From NCBI RefSeq assembly GCF_947252345.1, contig NZ_CAMXVC010000008.1:1-48185 (forward strand): a stretch of 48,185 nucleotides of DNA, written 5' to 3'. The DNA is from an uncultured Finegoldia sp. (GTDB taxonomy: Bacteria > Bacillota > Clostridia > Tissierellales > Peptoniphilaceae). The notes beneath the pieces are model-generated. The model was not told the origin of the DNA. It saw nothing but the letters and a program-made list of their open reading frames with translations, and made no database searches. Numbering within the stretch: the stretch's first letter is position 1; every line of letters begins with the position of its first letter. Below are positions 23,519-31,387 of the stretch, one piece after another. Both the position numbers and the translations under genes were made by a program.

Positions 23519-25006
23519 TTATTTTTCGATTTGTTTTTTTTCTTCTTTTAATTTTTTGATTTCTTTTTTCTTTTTGTCAATGTACGCCTGCTGTTTTTGT
23601 TTAATCAAATATTCCGCTGCAATTCCCGGCATCGTCATTGCAATTGGGTCGAGAATTTCTTTTAATTCATCTTCTGTTAAGATTTTTTCATCCAAAACAA
23701 TGTTTCTTACAGTGATACCAGTACTCAATGCACGTTTTGCGATTTCCGCAGACTTTTTGTATCCAATGTGAGGAACTAGCGCTGTTACAATTCCCACAGA
23801 TTTTTCGACGTCGTTGGATAATTTTTGTCTGTTTGGTTTGATTCCAAGAATGCAATTTTCCCTGAAAGTTCTTACGGCATTGGTCAATATGGAAATAGAT
23901 TCAAACAAGCTGTCAAACAACACTGGTTCGAATGCGTTTAATTCCAATTGTCCATGCTCTGCACACATTGTAACTGTGTTGTCATTTCCAATTATTTTGA
24001 AAACAACTTGGTTTACTACTTCTGGTATAACCGGATTTACTTTGCCCGGCATAATTGATGAGCCATTTTGTCTTGGAGGTAGTTCTATGTCACCAACCAT
24101 TGTTTTTGGACCGGAGCTCATCAATCTCAAATCGCTCGCCATTTTTGATAAGCTTACAGCTGTAGATTTGACTGCGCTTGATATCTCAACAAGACCGTCT
24201 AGGTTGTTAGTTCCGTCGATCAAATCTTCCGCTTGATGCAAATCAAATCCAGTTAATTCTGCGAGAATTGGCACGATGTTTGTGAAATAAACTTTGTCAA
24301 CGTTAACTCCGGTGCCAATAGCCGTCGCTCCCATATTTATCGATTCTATTTGGTCAGATGACCTTCTTATTCTTTTGATATCTCGTTTGATTACTGAATA
24401 ATACGCATGAAATTCTTGACCTAATCTAATTGGAACAGCATCTTGAAGTTGTGTACGTCCCATTTTTAGTACATCGTCAAATTCTATAGATTTATTTAAA
24501 AGTGAAATTTCTAATTGTTTTAATTCGTTTAAAGATTTTATTAAAAGTCTTAGCGTTGCAATTTTTCCTGCAGTTGGAAAAACATCGTTAGTTGATTGAC
24601 TCATATTGACGTGGTCATTTGGATGAACAAATTCATAAGTTCCCAATCCGCCACCGAGTTTTTCGTTGGCAATGTTCGCTATTACTTCATTGGCATTCAT
24701 ATTTGCAGTTGTTCCAGCGCCACCTTGAATAGGGTCTGTTAGAAACTGATCGTGATATTCTCCGTCTAGGATTTTGTCGCAAGCGTAAACGATTGCGTTT
24801 TTTACATCCTCTCTCATAATTCCCGCTCTGTGGTTAGCGATAGCACAAGCTTTTTTTACAATTGTCAATCCATAAATCAATTCTTCGTGTAAAGTTCTTC
24901 CAGTTATCGGGAAATTTTCCATTCCCCTCAAAGATTGCACGCCATAGTAGGCATCTTTTGGAACTTGTTTTTCTCCAACACTGTCTGACTCTAATCTATA
25001 TTCCAT
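23519..25006 (-). CDS. aspA: Aspartate ammonia-lyase
   Basis: Aspartase: L-aspartate to fumarate and ammonia. 495 residues with YYGVQSLRGMENF near 20-32, DPIQGGAGTTANMNANEVIAN and the fumarate-lyase signature GSSIMPGKVNP (315-325); these match aspartase rather than class II fumarase. The C-terminus has an unusual tail of about 25 Lys/Glu residues (IDKKKKEIKKLKEEKKQIEK), predicted coiled coil. ATG at 25006 follows GGGGG. Likely part of amino-acid fermentation, feeding C4 acids. Confidence 0.93.
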   Translation of the reverse strand: MEYRLESDSVGEKQVPKDAYYGVQSLRGMENFPITGRTLHEELIYGLTIVKKACAIANHRAGIMREDVKNAIVYACDKILDGEYHDQFLTDPIQGGAGTTANMNANEVIANIANEKLGGGLGTYEFVHPNDHVNMSQSTNDVFPTAGKIATLRLLIKSLNELKQLEISLLNKSIEFDDVLKMGRTQLQDAVPIRLGQEFHAYYSVIKRDIKRIRRSSDQIESINMGATAIGTGVNVDKVYFTNIVPILAELTGFDLHQAEDLIDGTNNLDGLVEISSAVKSTAVSLSKMASDLRLMSSGPKTMVGDIELPPRQNGSSIMPGKVNPVIPEVVNQVVFKIIGNDNTVTMCAEHGQLELNAFEPVLFDSLFESISILTNAVRTFRENCILGIKPNRQKLSNDVEKSVGIVTALVPHIGYKKSAEIAKRALSTGITVRNIVLDEKILTEDELKEILDPIAMTMPGIAAEYLIKQKQQAYIDKKKKEIKKLKEEKKQIEK

Positions 25007-25046
25007 ATTAACCCCCAAAAACGTTTATCTATTACGTTATAAGTTG

Positions 25047-25075
25047 ATATTAACACTTTTAAAAACCATTGTCAA
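25047..25075 (-). promoter_or_regulatory. Promoter of aspA
   Basis: TTGACA (25070-25075) and TAATAT (25047-25052), spacer 17 bp. Confidence 0.75.
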
Positions 25076-25100
25076 AAATTTATAAAATTTGTTCAAAAGC

Positions 25101-25143
25101 AAAAAAAGAAGGCAAATAATGCTTTCGCAATAAATTTGCCTTT
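25101..25143 (-). terminator. Terminator of the SAF-dehydrogenase operon
   Basis: Long hairpin: outer stem GAAGGCAAAT/ATTTGCCTTTC and inner TGC/GCA arms, followed by seven T on the minus strand (25101-25107). Confidence 0.88.
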
Positions 25144-25163
25144 CTGATTTTGAATTTTTAATT

Positions 25164-26456
25164 TTATAATCCCAATTCATCTTGTTTTTTACGAAGTTTT
25201 GTTATTATGTGATTTTCATCCAAGTTAACCATATCATAAGTTATCAATGTGTCTTTTGGTATGTCAACTTTTGCGGTTGTTTTTTCGGTGATTATTGGCA
25301 TTGGCAACAAATTATTTTCCATTTGATTTTTGTGTGAAGTTATTTTACCGAAGCAATCACGCCCACCGATTCCTTCAATTGTTTGTCCTTTTTTGATATT
25401 TCGTTTCGCAACGGTAATCGTATCAGAAACTTGACCGTATTTTGGATAAATTGTCGGTTCTTTTTCTACGATTGCATCGTAAATTGTAAGTGGTGTTTCC
25501 AAGCTCGTCAAATGATATGGTCTGTAGAGCGTGTAGTTTGGTCCCTTACCCATTGACAAATATTCCATCAAATCGTGAACTTCGTTTGTATCGTGAGTTA
25601 CAATTGCAAATACACCTGGTGCTACTCCGAAAGCAAAATCAACGATGTTGTAATTATTTAAAATACCACCTTGTTCTTTTAATTTAAATTTGTCAGCAAT
25701 GTCGTGGATATTTGTTGTAATACCATGACAGCCCAAAACATCAGGTGTAAATCCCAAAGCGTTGGCAACCGCTGTGAGTTCTATCATTGTATTTGTTCCG
25801 TCTACAAATGATGTCAACATTTTTGGAACTAATCCTTTTGACAAGGCCTCTTCTCGTAAAATATCTTCATTAGCATAATTATTCAACGGATTGTTTTTTC
25901 CTTTTCCAACTGCCAACAATTTAAATCCCAAACCCAATGCGAAATCCGACAATTGAATTATAGCTCCCGGTTCATCTCCTGCTGAGCCAGTGTACACGAC
26001 GCCTTTTTTTTGTGCCATTTCATTTAAAATCGGACCAACTAAAGCGTCGCACTCTACATTTAATAATATCGTGTGCTTTTCGTGTTCGATGCTTTCAACG
26101 GCAAGTTGCGTTCCAAAAGGAGGATTTCCTGTTGCGTCAATCACTCCGTCAATCATATCCAATTTGTAACTTAGAGTGTAGTCATCGCTGACAACAAATG
26201 AATTATTTTTTACAGCATTCTCTGCAACTTTTACATCCGTAGTTTTTATAATATCCACATCTTTTACGCCAGCTTTTCTGAGGGCGTCGATGCACTTGTC
26301 AACTTTTCTATCTATTATAACGGATGGTCTCATACCTTTTATTCTACTCAACTGACTTATAAGACCTTGTCCCATTTTTCCACAACCAACTAAACCTACT
26401 CTAACTTTTTGACCGTGGTTATCTAAGTCAACAAGTTTTCTTTGCATTTTGTTCAT
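25164..26456 (-). CDS. SAF-domain NAD(P)-binding oxidoreductase (homoserine dehydrogenase-like)
   Basis: A 430-residue enzyme of uncertain substrate. The N-terminal Rossmann fold has VGLVGCGKMGQG (near 18-29) and resembles homoserine dehydrogenase and related oxidoreductases; ATGNPPFGTQLA and YTGSAGDEPGAIIQL follow. The C-terminal part (about 345-425: VAKRNIKKGQTIEGIGG, DIPKDTLITYDMV) looks like a SAF domain, as in some sugar-acid enzymes. It starts directly where the BaiN-like gene stops, so both share a transcript. I infer an oxidoreductase acting on a small hydroxy acid or aldehyde; the reaction is unknown. Confidence 0.78.
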   Translation of the reverse strand: MNKMQRKLVDLDNHGQKVRVGLVGCGKMGQGLISQLSRIKGMRPSVIIDRKVDKCIDALRKAGVKDVDIIKTTDVKVAENAVKNNSFVVSDDYTLSYKLDMIDGVIDATGNPPFGTQLAVESIEHEKHTILLNVECDALVGPILNEMAQKKGVVYTGSAGDEPGAIIQLSDFALGLGFKLLAVGKGKNNPLNNYANEDILREEALSKGLVPKMLTSFVDGTNTMIELTAVANALGFTPDVLGCHGITTNIHDIADKFKLKEQGGILNNYNIVDFAFGVAPGVFAIVTHDTNEVHDLMEYLSMGKGPNYTLYRPYHLTSLETPLTIYDAIVEKEPTIYPKYGQVSDTITVAKRNIKKGQTIEGIGGRDCFGKITSHKNQMENNLLPMPIITEKTTAKVDIPKDTLITYDMVNLDENHIITKLRKKQDELGL

Positions 26457-27680
26457 TTAGTTCTCCTTTTTTATTATAGACATTGCACAAGAATACGCTG
26501 ATGAAAAAGCCCATTGAAGATTGTATCCGCCGCAGTCCCCGTCAACATCCATAATTTCGCCAATAATATACAAATTTTTTATTTTTTTCGATTCCATAGT
26601 GGAAGGATTGATTTCATCCGTAGAAACTCCGCCACAAGTAATCTGACCAGAATCCTCATCCTTGTACCCACTCACACTAAATTCTAAATTTTTCAACGTG
26701 TGTGATATTTTGTAGATATCTTCTTTTTTCAACTCACATACATTGATTCCTTTATTAATATTTGCTTGGTTCAACACTTCATCAATCAAATTATCGTTAA
26801 TCAAACCAACCAACAGCTCATTTATTTTCTTATAATAATTTAAAGATATTATGTAGATTAAATGTTCGTACAATTTATTTTCATCCAAATCCACAGTGTC
26901 AATTCTTATCAATACATCTGAGCCTTTATTTTTAGCACGAATAGCTTCTCCAGATAATTGCAAAATAGTTGGTCCGCTTATGCCATAATCTGTAAACAAA
27001 ACATCGTGATAAAACTCGGACACCTCCTTGCCATCAACGATTAATTTGGCCGTCGCTTTGAACTTTGTACCGCTCATTTTTTTGAAACTATTTCCATGCA
27101 GTCTTAATTGTACAATACCGGGATGAGTTTTTACAATACTATGACCCAATTTCTGCAAAAGTTCGTAACCATTGCCATCAGAACCACTTTTTTTGTAAGC
27201 TCTGGAACCGCAAGCCACAATCAAATAATCAAACTCGATAACTTTCCCTTTGGATTTTACTTCAAAAACATCTCCATTTTTCCTAATATCATCGACGAAA
27301 CTATCGTAAATAAAATCTATCTGCAAGTGATTTGCCAAGCACATCATTTGTTTGACGATTGATGAGGCCTGCAAACTTTTCGGAAAAATCTTGCCATTTT
27401 CAAGCTCAACTTCAAAAACCCCCATATCATTGAAAAATTCAATGACATCGTAATTGTCAAATTTTTTGATGGCACTTATTGTGAATTTTGGATTTTCGCC
27501 ATGATAATTTTTGTATGATAAATTTCTATTCGTGAAATTGCACCTGCCATTTCCAGTAGCGTAAATTTTCTTTAACGCTTCGGAATTTCTCTCGATAACA
27601 GTCGTGTCTATGTAATTTTGTTTTAAAATTAATGCTGCAAAAACTCCGCTAGCTCCCGCTCCTATAATTCCGACTTTCAT
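26457..27680 (-). CDS. BaiN/HI0933 family NAD(P)/FAD-dependent oxidoreductase
   Basis: A 407-residue flavoprotein (HI0933/YhiN family). The FAD-binding GAGASGVFAAL motif is at 7-17; the ATGNGRCNFTNRN block, the YLIVACGS segment and the C-terminal GGVSTDEINPSTMESKKIKNLYIIGEIMDVDGDCGGYNLQWAFSSA pattern are diagnostic. One member reduces bile-acid intermediates, but the general substrate is unknown. First gene of a two-gene operon; GAGGG site before the ATG. Confidence 0.9.
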   Translation of the reverse strand: MKVGIIGAGASGVFAALILKQNYIDTTVIERNSEALKKIYATGNGRCNFTNRNLSYKNYHGENPKFTISAIKKFDNYDVIEFFNDMGVFEVELENGKIFPKSLQASSIVKQMMCLANHLQIDFIYDSFVDDIRKNGDVFEVKSKGKVIEFDYLIVACGSRAYKKSGSDGNGYELLQKLGHSIVKTHPGIVQLRLHGNSFKKMSGTKFKATAKLIVDGKEVSEFYHDVLFTDYGISGPTILQLSGEAIRAKNKGSDVLIRIDTVDLDENKLYEHLIYIISLNYYKKINELLVGLINDNLIDEVLNQANINKGINVCELKKEDIYKISHTLKNLEFSVSGYKDEDSGQITCGGVSTDEINPSTMESKKIKNLYIIGEIMDVDGDCGGYNLQWAFSSAYSCAMSIIKKEN

Positions 27681-27702
27681 TTTTCCCTCAATTTCCTAAA
27701 TC

Positions 27703-27730
27703 GTAATAAATTTGTAACTTATTAAGTCAA
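27703..27730 (-). promoter_or_regulatory. Promoter of the BaiN-like/SAF-dehydrogenase operon
   Basis: TTGACT (27725-27730) and TATTAC (27703-27708), spacer 16 bp, divergent from the small RNA candidate. Confidence 0.55.
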
Positions 27731-27749
27731 TATTTGTGATAATATAAAG

Positions 27750-27842
27750 GTACGAATAAATGGTTGTTCATCCTCCTAATATGAACTTGCCAATGTTATT
27801 TAATTAATAGCAAATCTCTCCCAAGGATTTGCTATTTTTTAT
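27750..27842 (+). ncRNA. Candidate small regulatory RNA with two C-rich loops
   Basis: A plus-strand terminator (10-bp stem ATAGCAAATC/GATTTGCTAT at 27807-27835, then TTTTTT) stands in an intergenic gap with no upstream plus-strand gene. An extended -10 (TGTGATAAT, 27735-27743) predicts a start near 27750, giving about 90 nt. A 5' hairpin has stem GTTCAT/ATGAAC extended by TGG/CCA and a CCTCCTAAT loop; the terminator loop is TCTCCCAAG. Both loops are complementary to purine-rich ribosome sites. A 15-codon frame (27760-27807) lies inside. The -35 is weak. Confidence 0.55.
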
Positions 27843-28168
27843 TACGATAATTATTCTATCACAAATTGCTCAAATTATTATAATCAAATATATTTAAACA
27901 ATTCAAAAAGCAAATTTTTTCGAATTTTAATGATAATAATTATTGACAACTCAAAGCAATTTTTTTGTAAATATAAATGCGAATTGCATTCACTATTATT
28001 TTCACTACTTAAGTGAATAATCAGATTTATAATAAAATTATAGTAATATATCATCTTTTGAGTTTTGGCTACATTTTGGAATGCAAGTTGCCTAAACCAT
28101 GGATTGAAATTTAGAAATAAAAATAAATACAAATGACTGCGTGATGTCATAACTATAGAAAGGTAATA
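27843..28168. other. AT-rich intergenic stretch
   Basis: About 330 bp between the small RNA candidate and the 58-residue membrane peptide. Very AT-rich, no convincing coding frame, RNA gene or hairpin was found. Confidence 0.6.
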
Positions 28169-28345
28169 ATGAAAAACAAAAATACAAAAAGAATAGTAGA
28201 ATTTATTTATTTGGTCACATTAATAATTATGTTTTTGAATTTCAACGAAATAATCAAATTGAACAGAATACTCGAAGGTTCTCTTATTTTTTTGAACATA
28301 ATATTAGCTATTATTTACTTCAACGTACTTAATAAAAACAATTAA
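28169..28345 (+). CDS. Small hydrophobic protein (58 aa)
   Basis: An unrecognised 58-residue protein beginning MKNKNTKRIVEF with a GAAAGG ribosome site 5 nt before the ATG. Two hydrophobic helices (about 10-26 and 35-54) joined by a short polar turn suggest a two-span membrane peptide with both ends in the cytosol. The shared terminator at 28410-28446 lies downstream. No toxin-antitoxin RNA partner is evident. The call rests on start site and hydrophobic pattern only. Confidence 0.5.
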   Translation: MKNKNTKRIVEFIYLVTLIIMFLNFNEIIKLNRILEGSLIFLNIILAIIYFNVLNKNN

Positions 28346-28409
28346 TATTCCTAAAAAAAGTAATGCAATTCTCAACAAGCCAGCGTAAATTTTACAAAAA
28401 TATCAAAAC

Positions 28410-28446
28410 AAAAAATGCTACATTCATCAATATGTAGCATTTTTTT
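28410..28446. terminator. Bidirectional terminator between the small membrane peptide and glutaredoxin
   Basis: Stem AAATGCTACA/TGTAGCATTT (about 28413-28442) with A-run and T-run on both sides; it can serve the convergent genes on either strand. Confidence 0.85.
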
Positions 28447-28452
28447 AAATTT

Positions 28453-28689
28453 TTATTTGAATTTTTCATCCAAGAATTTTATTATATCCATGGACTCATA
28501 CATTGGTTTGCCATCAATGAAAAGGCAAGGCACTTGATCCATTCCACCTTTTTCTATCAAAAACTTTTCATTTGCTTCATCAGCTTTGATGTCCACTAAT
28601 TCAACACCTTCAATTTTTTTATTTTCAATAAATCTCAACACCTTCTTGCAGAAAGGACAAGATTCTTTGTAGTACAATTTTAATTCCAT
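28453..28689 (-). CDS. Glutaredoxin family protein (CPFC)
   Basis: A 78-residue glutaredoxin-like protein. The start MELKLYYKESCPFCKKVLRF has the CPFC redox motif at 11-14; VPCLFIDGKPMYESMDIIKFL matches the cis-proline and C-terminal glutaredoxin/GST-N segment. The upstream in-frame extension to 28845 is rejected because a GGAG site lies 8 nt before the ATG at 28689 and the extension would cross a promoter region. Third small redox protein in this window. Confidence 0.87.
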   Translation of the reverse strand: MELKLYYKESCPFCKKVLRFIENKKIEGVELVDIKADEANEKFLIEKGGMDQVPCLFIDGKPMYESMDIIKFLDEKFK

Positions 28690-28771
28690 TTTTAATCTCC
28701 TTTGCGTATATCTTTGATATAATATGTATACCCTAACTCGAAAATAATAAACAACAGCAAAAGGAGAATTT

Positions 28772-29092
28772 ATGATAAAATACAAAATAGATGTATACAT
28801 TCCAGAAGAATATGTTAATTTATTAGTAAAAAAATTAAATGACAAAAAAATTTTGACGATTGGAAACTACGATTATTGTTACTCTACTTCGAAAGTTAAA
28901 GGTCATTTTATGCCAAATGACTTTGCTAATAATTTTTCTGGTGTAAAGAACAAAATAAACGAAGTCGACGAAATAAAACTAGAGTTTCGCGTATCCGATG
29001 AAAATCTTCAAGAATGTATACAGATTATTGAGGAGGTTCATCCATACGAAGAATGTGTGTATGACATTTTTGAAATAAAAAATATCAAATAA
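28772..29092 (+). CDS. Stand-alone Nif3/YqfO insert-like (PII-like) protein
   Basis: A 106-residue protein resembling the PII/CutA-like domain inserted in Nif3-family proteins (YqfO), here alone. Features: an N-terminal YKIDVYIPEEYVNLLVKKL, a central NYDYCYSTSKVKGHF with the GHF-type turn, EIKLEFRVSDENL and HPYEECVYDIFEI, all as in the YqfO insert. It may bind metal or a nucleotide as a trimer, but no role is known. AAAGGAG ribosome site; divergent from the glutaredoxin gene. Confidence 0.78.
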   Translation: MIKYKIDVYIPEEYVNLLVKKLNDKKILTIGNYDYCYSTSKVKGHFMPNDFANNFSGVKNKINEVDEIKLEFRVSDENLQECIQIIEEVHPYEECVYDIFEIKNIK

Positions 29093-29106
29093 CAAAAGGA
29101 GAAACA

Positions 29107-29323
29107 ATGGAAAAAACTAACACTATTTGTGGGAATTATTGGGATACGTAGATGTGAAAAGTGGAGTTCTAATAAACAAAACAAACCAATGAAAAGAGCA
29201 CATGCTTCAACAGATAGTGCAAAAGAAATTAAAATAATCGGCTTACGTCAACAAGATAAATCAATCGGGCAATCTCAATTTACGAAACTTTCGTTTTTAA
29301 TATTAGAAAAGTTAAATAATTGA
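29107..29323 (+). pseudogene. Possible frameshifted short gene
   Basis: A good ribosome site (AAAAGGAG) leads to an ATG at 29107 that ends after 14 codons at a TAG (29149-29151). Removing one A from the six-A run at 29111-29116 would give an open frame of 71 codons (MEKLTLFVGIIGIRRCEKW...) to 29323, just before a plus-strand terminator. The composite protein is not one I recognise and part of it may be random. It could be a decayed gene, a sequencing slip, or a non-coding tail of the upstream transcript. Confidence 0.35.
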
Positions 29324-29326
29324 AAA

Positions 29327-29366
29327 TACCTTCTGTGTAATAATTGAACACAGAAGGTTTTTTTTA
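29327..29366 (+). terminator. Terminator of the 28772-29323 transcript
   Basis: 11-bp stem ACCTTCTGTGT/ACACAGAAGGT followed by eight T on the plus strand. Confidence 0.9.
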
Positions 29367-29666
29367 TAAAAATTTCAAACAGACAAACGCTGTTAAAACC
29401 GCTAATATAATTGTTAATCCAACATTTTCTTTCAAATAAGCGATAATGATTGCTACGATGGATGCCACTATTGTTGGAATTATCATTTCACTAGACGCTG
29501 TCAAAATTCCTCTTATAACCATTATACTAAGCGACGTATAAGGTATTATATTTAAAAATTCTGCAGTCTGTCTGGACAGTTGTTTTCCTTTTAAGTACTT
29601 AAGAGGTATTATTTTAGGCACAGCTGTAACTAAGCTACACAATAAAATTAAAATTATATTATACAT
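29364..29666 (-). CDS. azlD: Branched-chain amino acid transport protein AzlD
   Basis: A 100-residue membrane protein with four predicted helices, AzlD family, partner of AzlC in export of branched-chain amino acids. The TAVPKIIPL motif near 14-22 and the SIMVIRGI segment fit the family. It overlaps azlC by 8 bp. The gene ends inside the plus-strand terminator region. Confidence 0.88.
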   Translation of the reverse strand: MYNIILILLCSLVTAVPKIIPLKYLKGKQLSRQTAEFLNIIPYTSLSIMVIRGILTASSEMIIPTIVASIVAIIIAYLKENVGLTIILAVLTAFVCLKFL

Positions 29667-30348
29667 TTTGGCCTCTTTTCATAATTACTTTTAATCCAAT
29701 AAACGATGACACCAAGATTGAAAGTATTATATCCCAACCGTCTGGTATGACTTTCAAGTAAAAAATAATCGTATACGTCAACACTCCAATCAAACTGACA
29801 ACTAATCCGTTTGAACTTTTTTTAATTGATGGAACTACTAGAGCAATAAACATCGCCGTGAGACCAACTTCCAAAGATGTTTGAACCGATTTGGGCATTA
29901 ATTGTCCTATAAGATATCCAATTGGAGTGAATAGTCCCCAAGCTAAGAAAGGTCCAAACTCAACCGCTAGTGCAAATTTTGTATCTAGTTTATCTCTATT
30001 AAAACTCATAACCGAAAATGATTCGTCAGTCAACATAAATCCAATAGCAGGAAGTGCTTTTGGGTTTATGTTTTCTGTATGTATTCCCAGCGACGTCGAC
30101 ATTATGAACAGCCTCAAATTGAGCAAAAAAACGGAAAACACAATGGAAAACATCCCGACTCCTGCTCCCAACAATTCAACAGCCATAAATTGCGCTGCTC
30201 CTGAATAGAAAATAAAAGAAAACAAAGTCGAGTCCAACATACTAATGTCTTGCCCTTTACATAACAATCCAAAAGCCATCGCTACAGGAATATATCCCAA
30301 CATAATTGGAGACGAAAATTTTATTGCTTCTTTTATGTTTGAATCCAT
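29659..30348 (-). CDS. azlC: AzlC family branched-chain amino acid exporter subunit
   Basis: A 229-residue polytopic membrane protein of the AzlC family. Typical features are the N-terminal SSPIMLGYIPVAMAFGLL, FIFYSGAAQFMAVELL, LLNLRLFIMSTSLG and a GFMLTDESF motif. With AzlD it forms an exporter of branched-chain amino acids. GGAGG precedes the ATG. It lies 63 bp after recR, with only a weak terminator between. Confidence 0.93.
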   Translation of the reverse strand: MDSNIKEAIKFSSPIMLGYIPVAMAFGLLCKGQDISMLDSTLFSFIFYSGAAQFMAVELLGAGVGMFSIVFSVFLLNLRLFIMSTSLGIHTENINPKALPAIGFMLTDESFSVMSFNRDKLDTKFALAVEFGPFLAWGLFTPIGYLIGQLMPKSVQTSLEVGLTAMFIALVVPSIKKSSNGLVVSLIGVLTYTIIFYLKVIPDGWDIILSILVSSFIGLKVIMKRGQNV

Positions 30349-30381
30349 AAAATTTCCTCCATTTCATTTAAAATATCGAAT

Positions 30382-30413
30382 AATTGCAGTCTTGAAAATT
30401 TAAGACTACAATT
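30382..30413 (-). terminator. Weak terminator after recR
   Basis: 12-bp stem AATTGCAGTCTT/AAGACTACAATT overlapping the recR stop, but the following tract (ATTATTCG) is poor in T, so leakage into azlCD is likely. Confidence 0.5.
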
Positions 30414-31020
30414 ATTTTATTTCTCTCCTATCTAAAATAGCTTTGTACAAGCTCATTTCGTCATAATATTCTAAATTAGCTCCCAATGGTACTCCCATTG
30501 CAATTCTGGAGATTTTTACGTTGTATTCTTTATTTTTAAGAACTTCAATTATGAAGTTAGTTGTTAAATCGCCATTAGTTGTCGGTGACAATGCCAAGAT
30601 AACCTCCTTGACATAATCTTTTTTGCATCTCAAAAACAAATCTTCCAAATTCAAATCCTTGGGAGTTATATTGTCTCTTGGCGATAATAATCCACCCAAA
30701 ACGTGATATTTACCATTGTATTCTCTTGTTTTTTCAATAGAAATTACATTCATAGAATCTTCCACGACAGTAATCACACTGTTATCTCTTTTTGGATTCG
30801 AACAAATATCGCAAACTTTTTTATCAGTAAGATTTCCACAATTAGCGCATGGTCTAATACTCGTCTTGACATTCACAATGCTGTCGACAAGCTCTTTGAC
30901 CTTTTGAGCATCCATATCAATTATTTTAAAAGCTAATCTTCTCGCACTTTTTCTGCCAATTGTTGGCAGATTAGACAAATTTTTAATCAATTCGTCCATT
31001 GCTTTAGGGTATAGCGACAA
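30412..31020 (-). CDS. recR: Recombination protein RecR
   Basis: RecFOR pathway protein that helps load RecA at gaps. 202 residues: HhH region LPTIGRKSARRLAF, a Cys4 zinc finger CANCGNLTDKKVCDIC (about 57-72) and a Toprim domain (VITVVEDSMNVISIEKT). Last of the dnaX-ybaB-recR operon, an order shared with Bacillus. Confidence 0.97.
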   Translation of the reverse strand: MSLYPKAMDELIKNLSNLPTIGRKSARRLAFKIIDMDAQKVKELVDSIVNVKTSIRPCANCGNLTDKKVCDICSNPKRDNSVITVVEDSMNVISIEKTREYNGKYHVLGGLLSPRDNITPKDLNLEDLFLRCKKDYVKEVILALSPTTNGDLTTNFIIEVLKNKEYNVKISRIAMGVPLGANLEYYDEMSLYKAILDRREIK

Positions 31021-31037
31021 ATTTATCCCCCCTTTTT

Positions 31038-31379
31038 TTAAAATCCTGGAATGTTAATTCCTCCAGTGATTTTTCCAAGTTCAGACTCACTCATATCCAA
31101 AACTTTCTTGATGGCATCATTGACTGCTACCATAATCATATCTTGTAGCATTTCAACATCGCCTTCTTTTAGCAAATCTTCATCTATTTTTATAGAAACT
31201 ATTTCTTTTTTTCCGTTAGCAACAACCTCGATTGCCCCGCCACCACTAGTTGCAGTAACTTCTGTTTCTTCTAATCTTTTTTGAGTTTCTTCCATCTGTT
31301 TTTGCATTTTTTGCATTTGTTTCATCATATTTCCCATGTTTCCCATTCCTGGCAAACCACCTCTAAATTTACTTCCCAT
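31038..31379 (-). CDS. YbaB/EbfC family nucleoid-associated protein
   Basis: A 113-residue dimeric DNA-binding protein of the YbaB/EbfC family. A Gly/Met-rich N-terminus (GGLPGMGNMGNMMKQMQKM) is followed by the conserved VTATSGGGAIEVVANGKKEIVSIKID core. Between dnaX (9 bp gap) and recR; AGGAGG site. Confidence 0.96.
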   Translation of the reverse strand: MGSKFRGGLPGMGNMGNMMKQMQKMQKQMEETQKRLEETEVTATSGGGAIEVVANGKKEIVSIKIDEDLLKEGDVEMLQDMIMVAVNDAIKKVLDMSESELGKITGGINIPGF

Positions 31380-31387
31380 AATTCCTC

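Noticed and set aside
27884..28150. An 88-codon minus-strand frame in the AT-rich gap
   Set aside because: No ribosome site before its ATG, low-complexity Ile/Asn/Leu composition and no family resemblance; likely random in AT-rich DNA.
28690..28845. 52-residue N-terminal extension of the CPFC glutaredoxin
   Set aside because: The extension overlaps the divergent promoter region; the ATG at 28689 has a ribosome site and gives the normal family length.
29107..29116. Programmed -1 frameshift at A AAA AAC
   Set aside because: The A-run is out of the phase needed for the classic heptamer and the longer frame requires a +1 shift.
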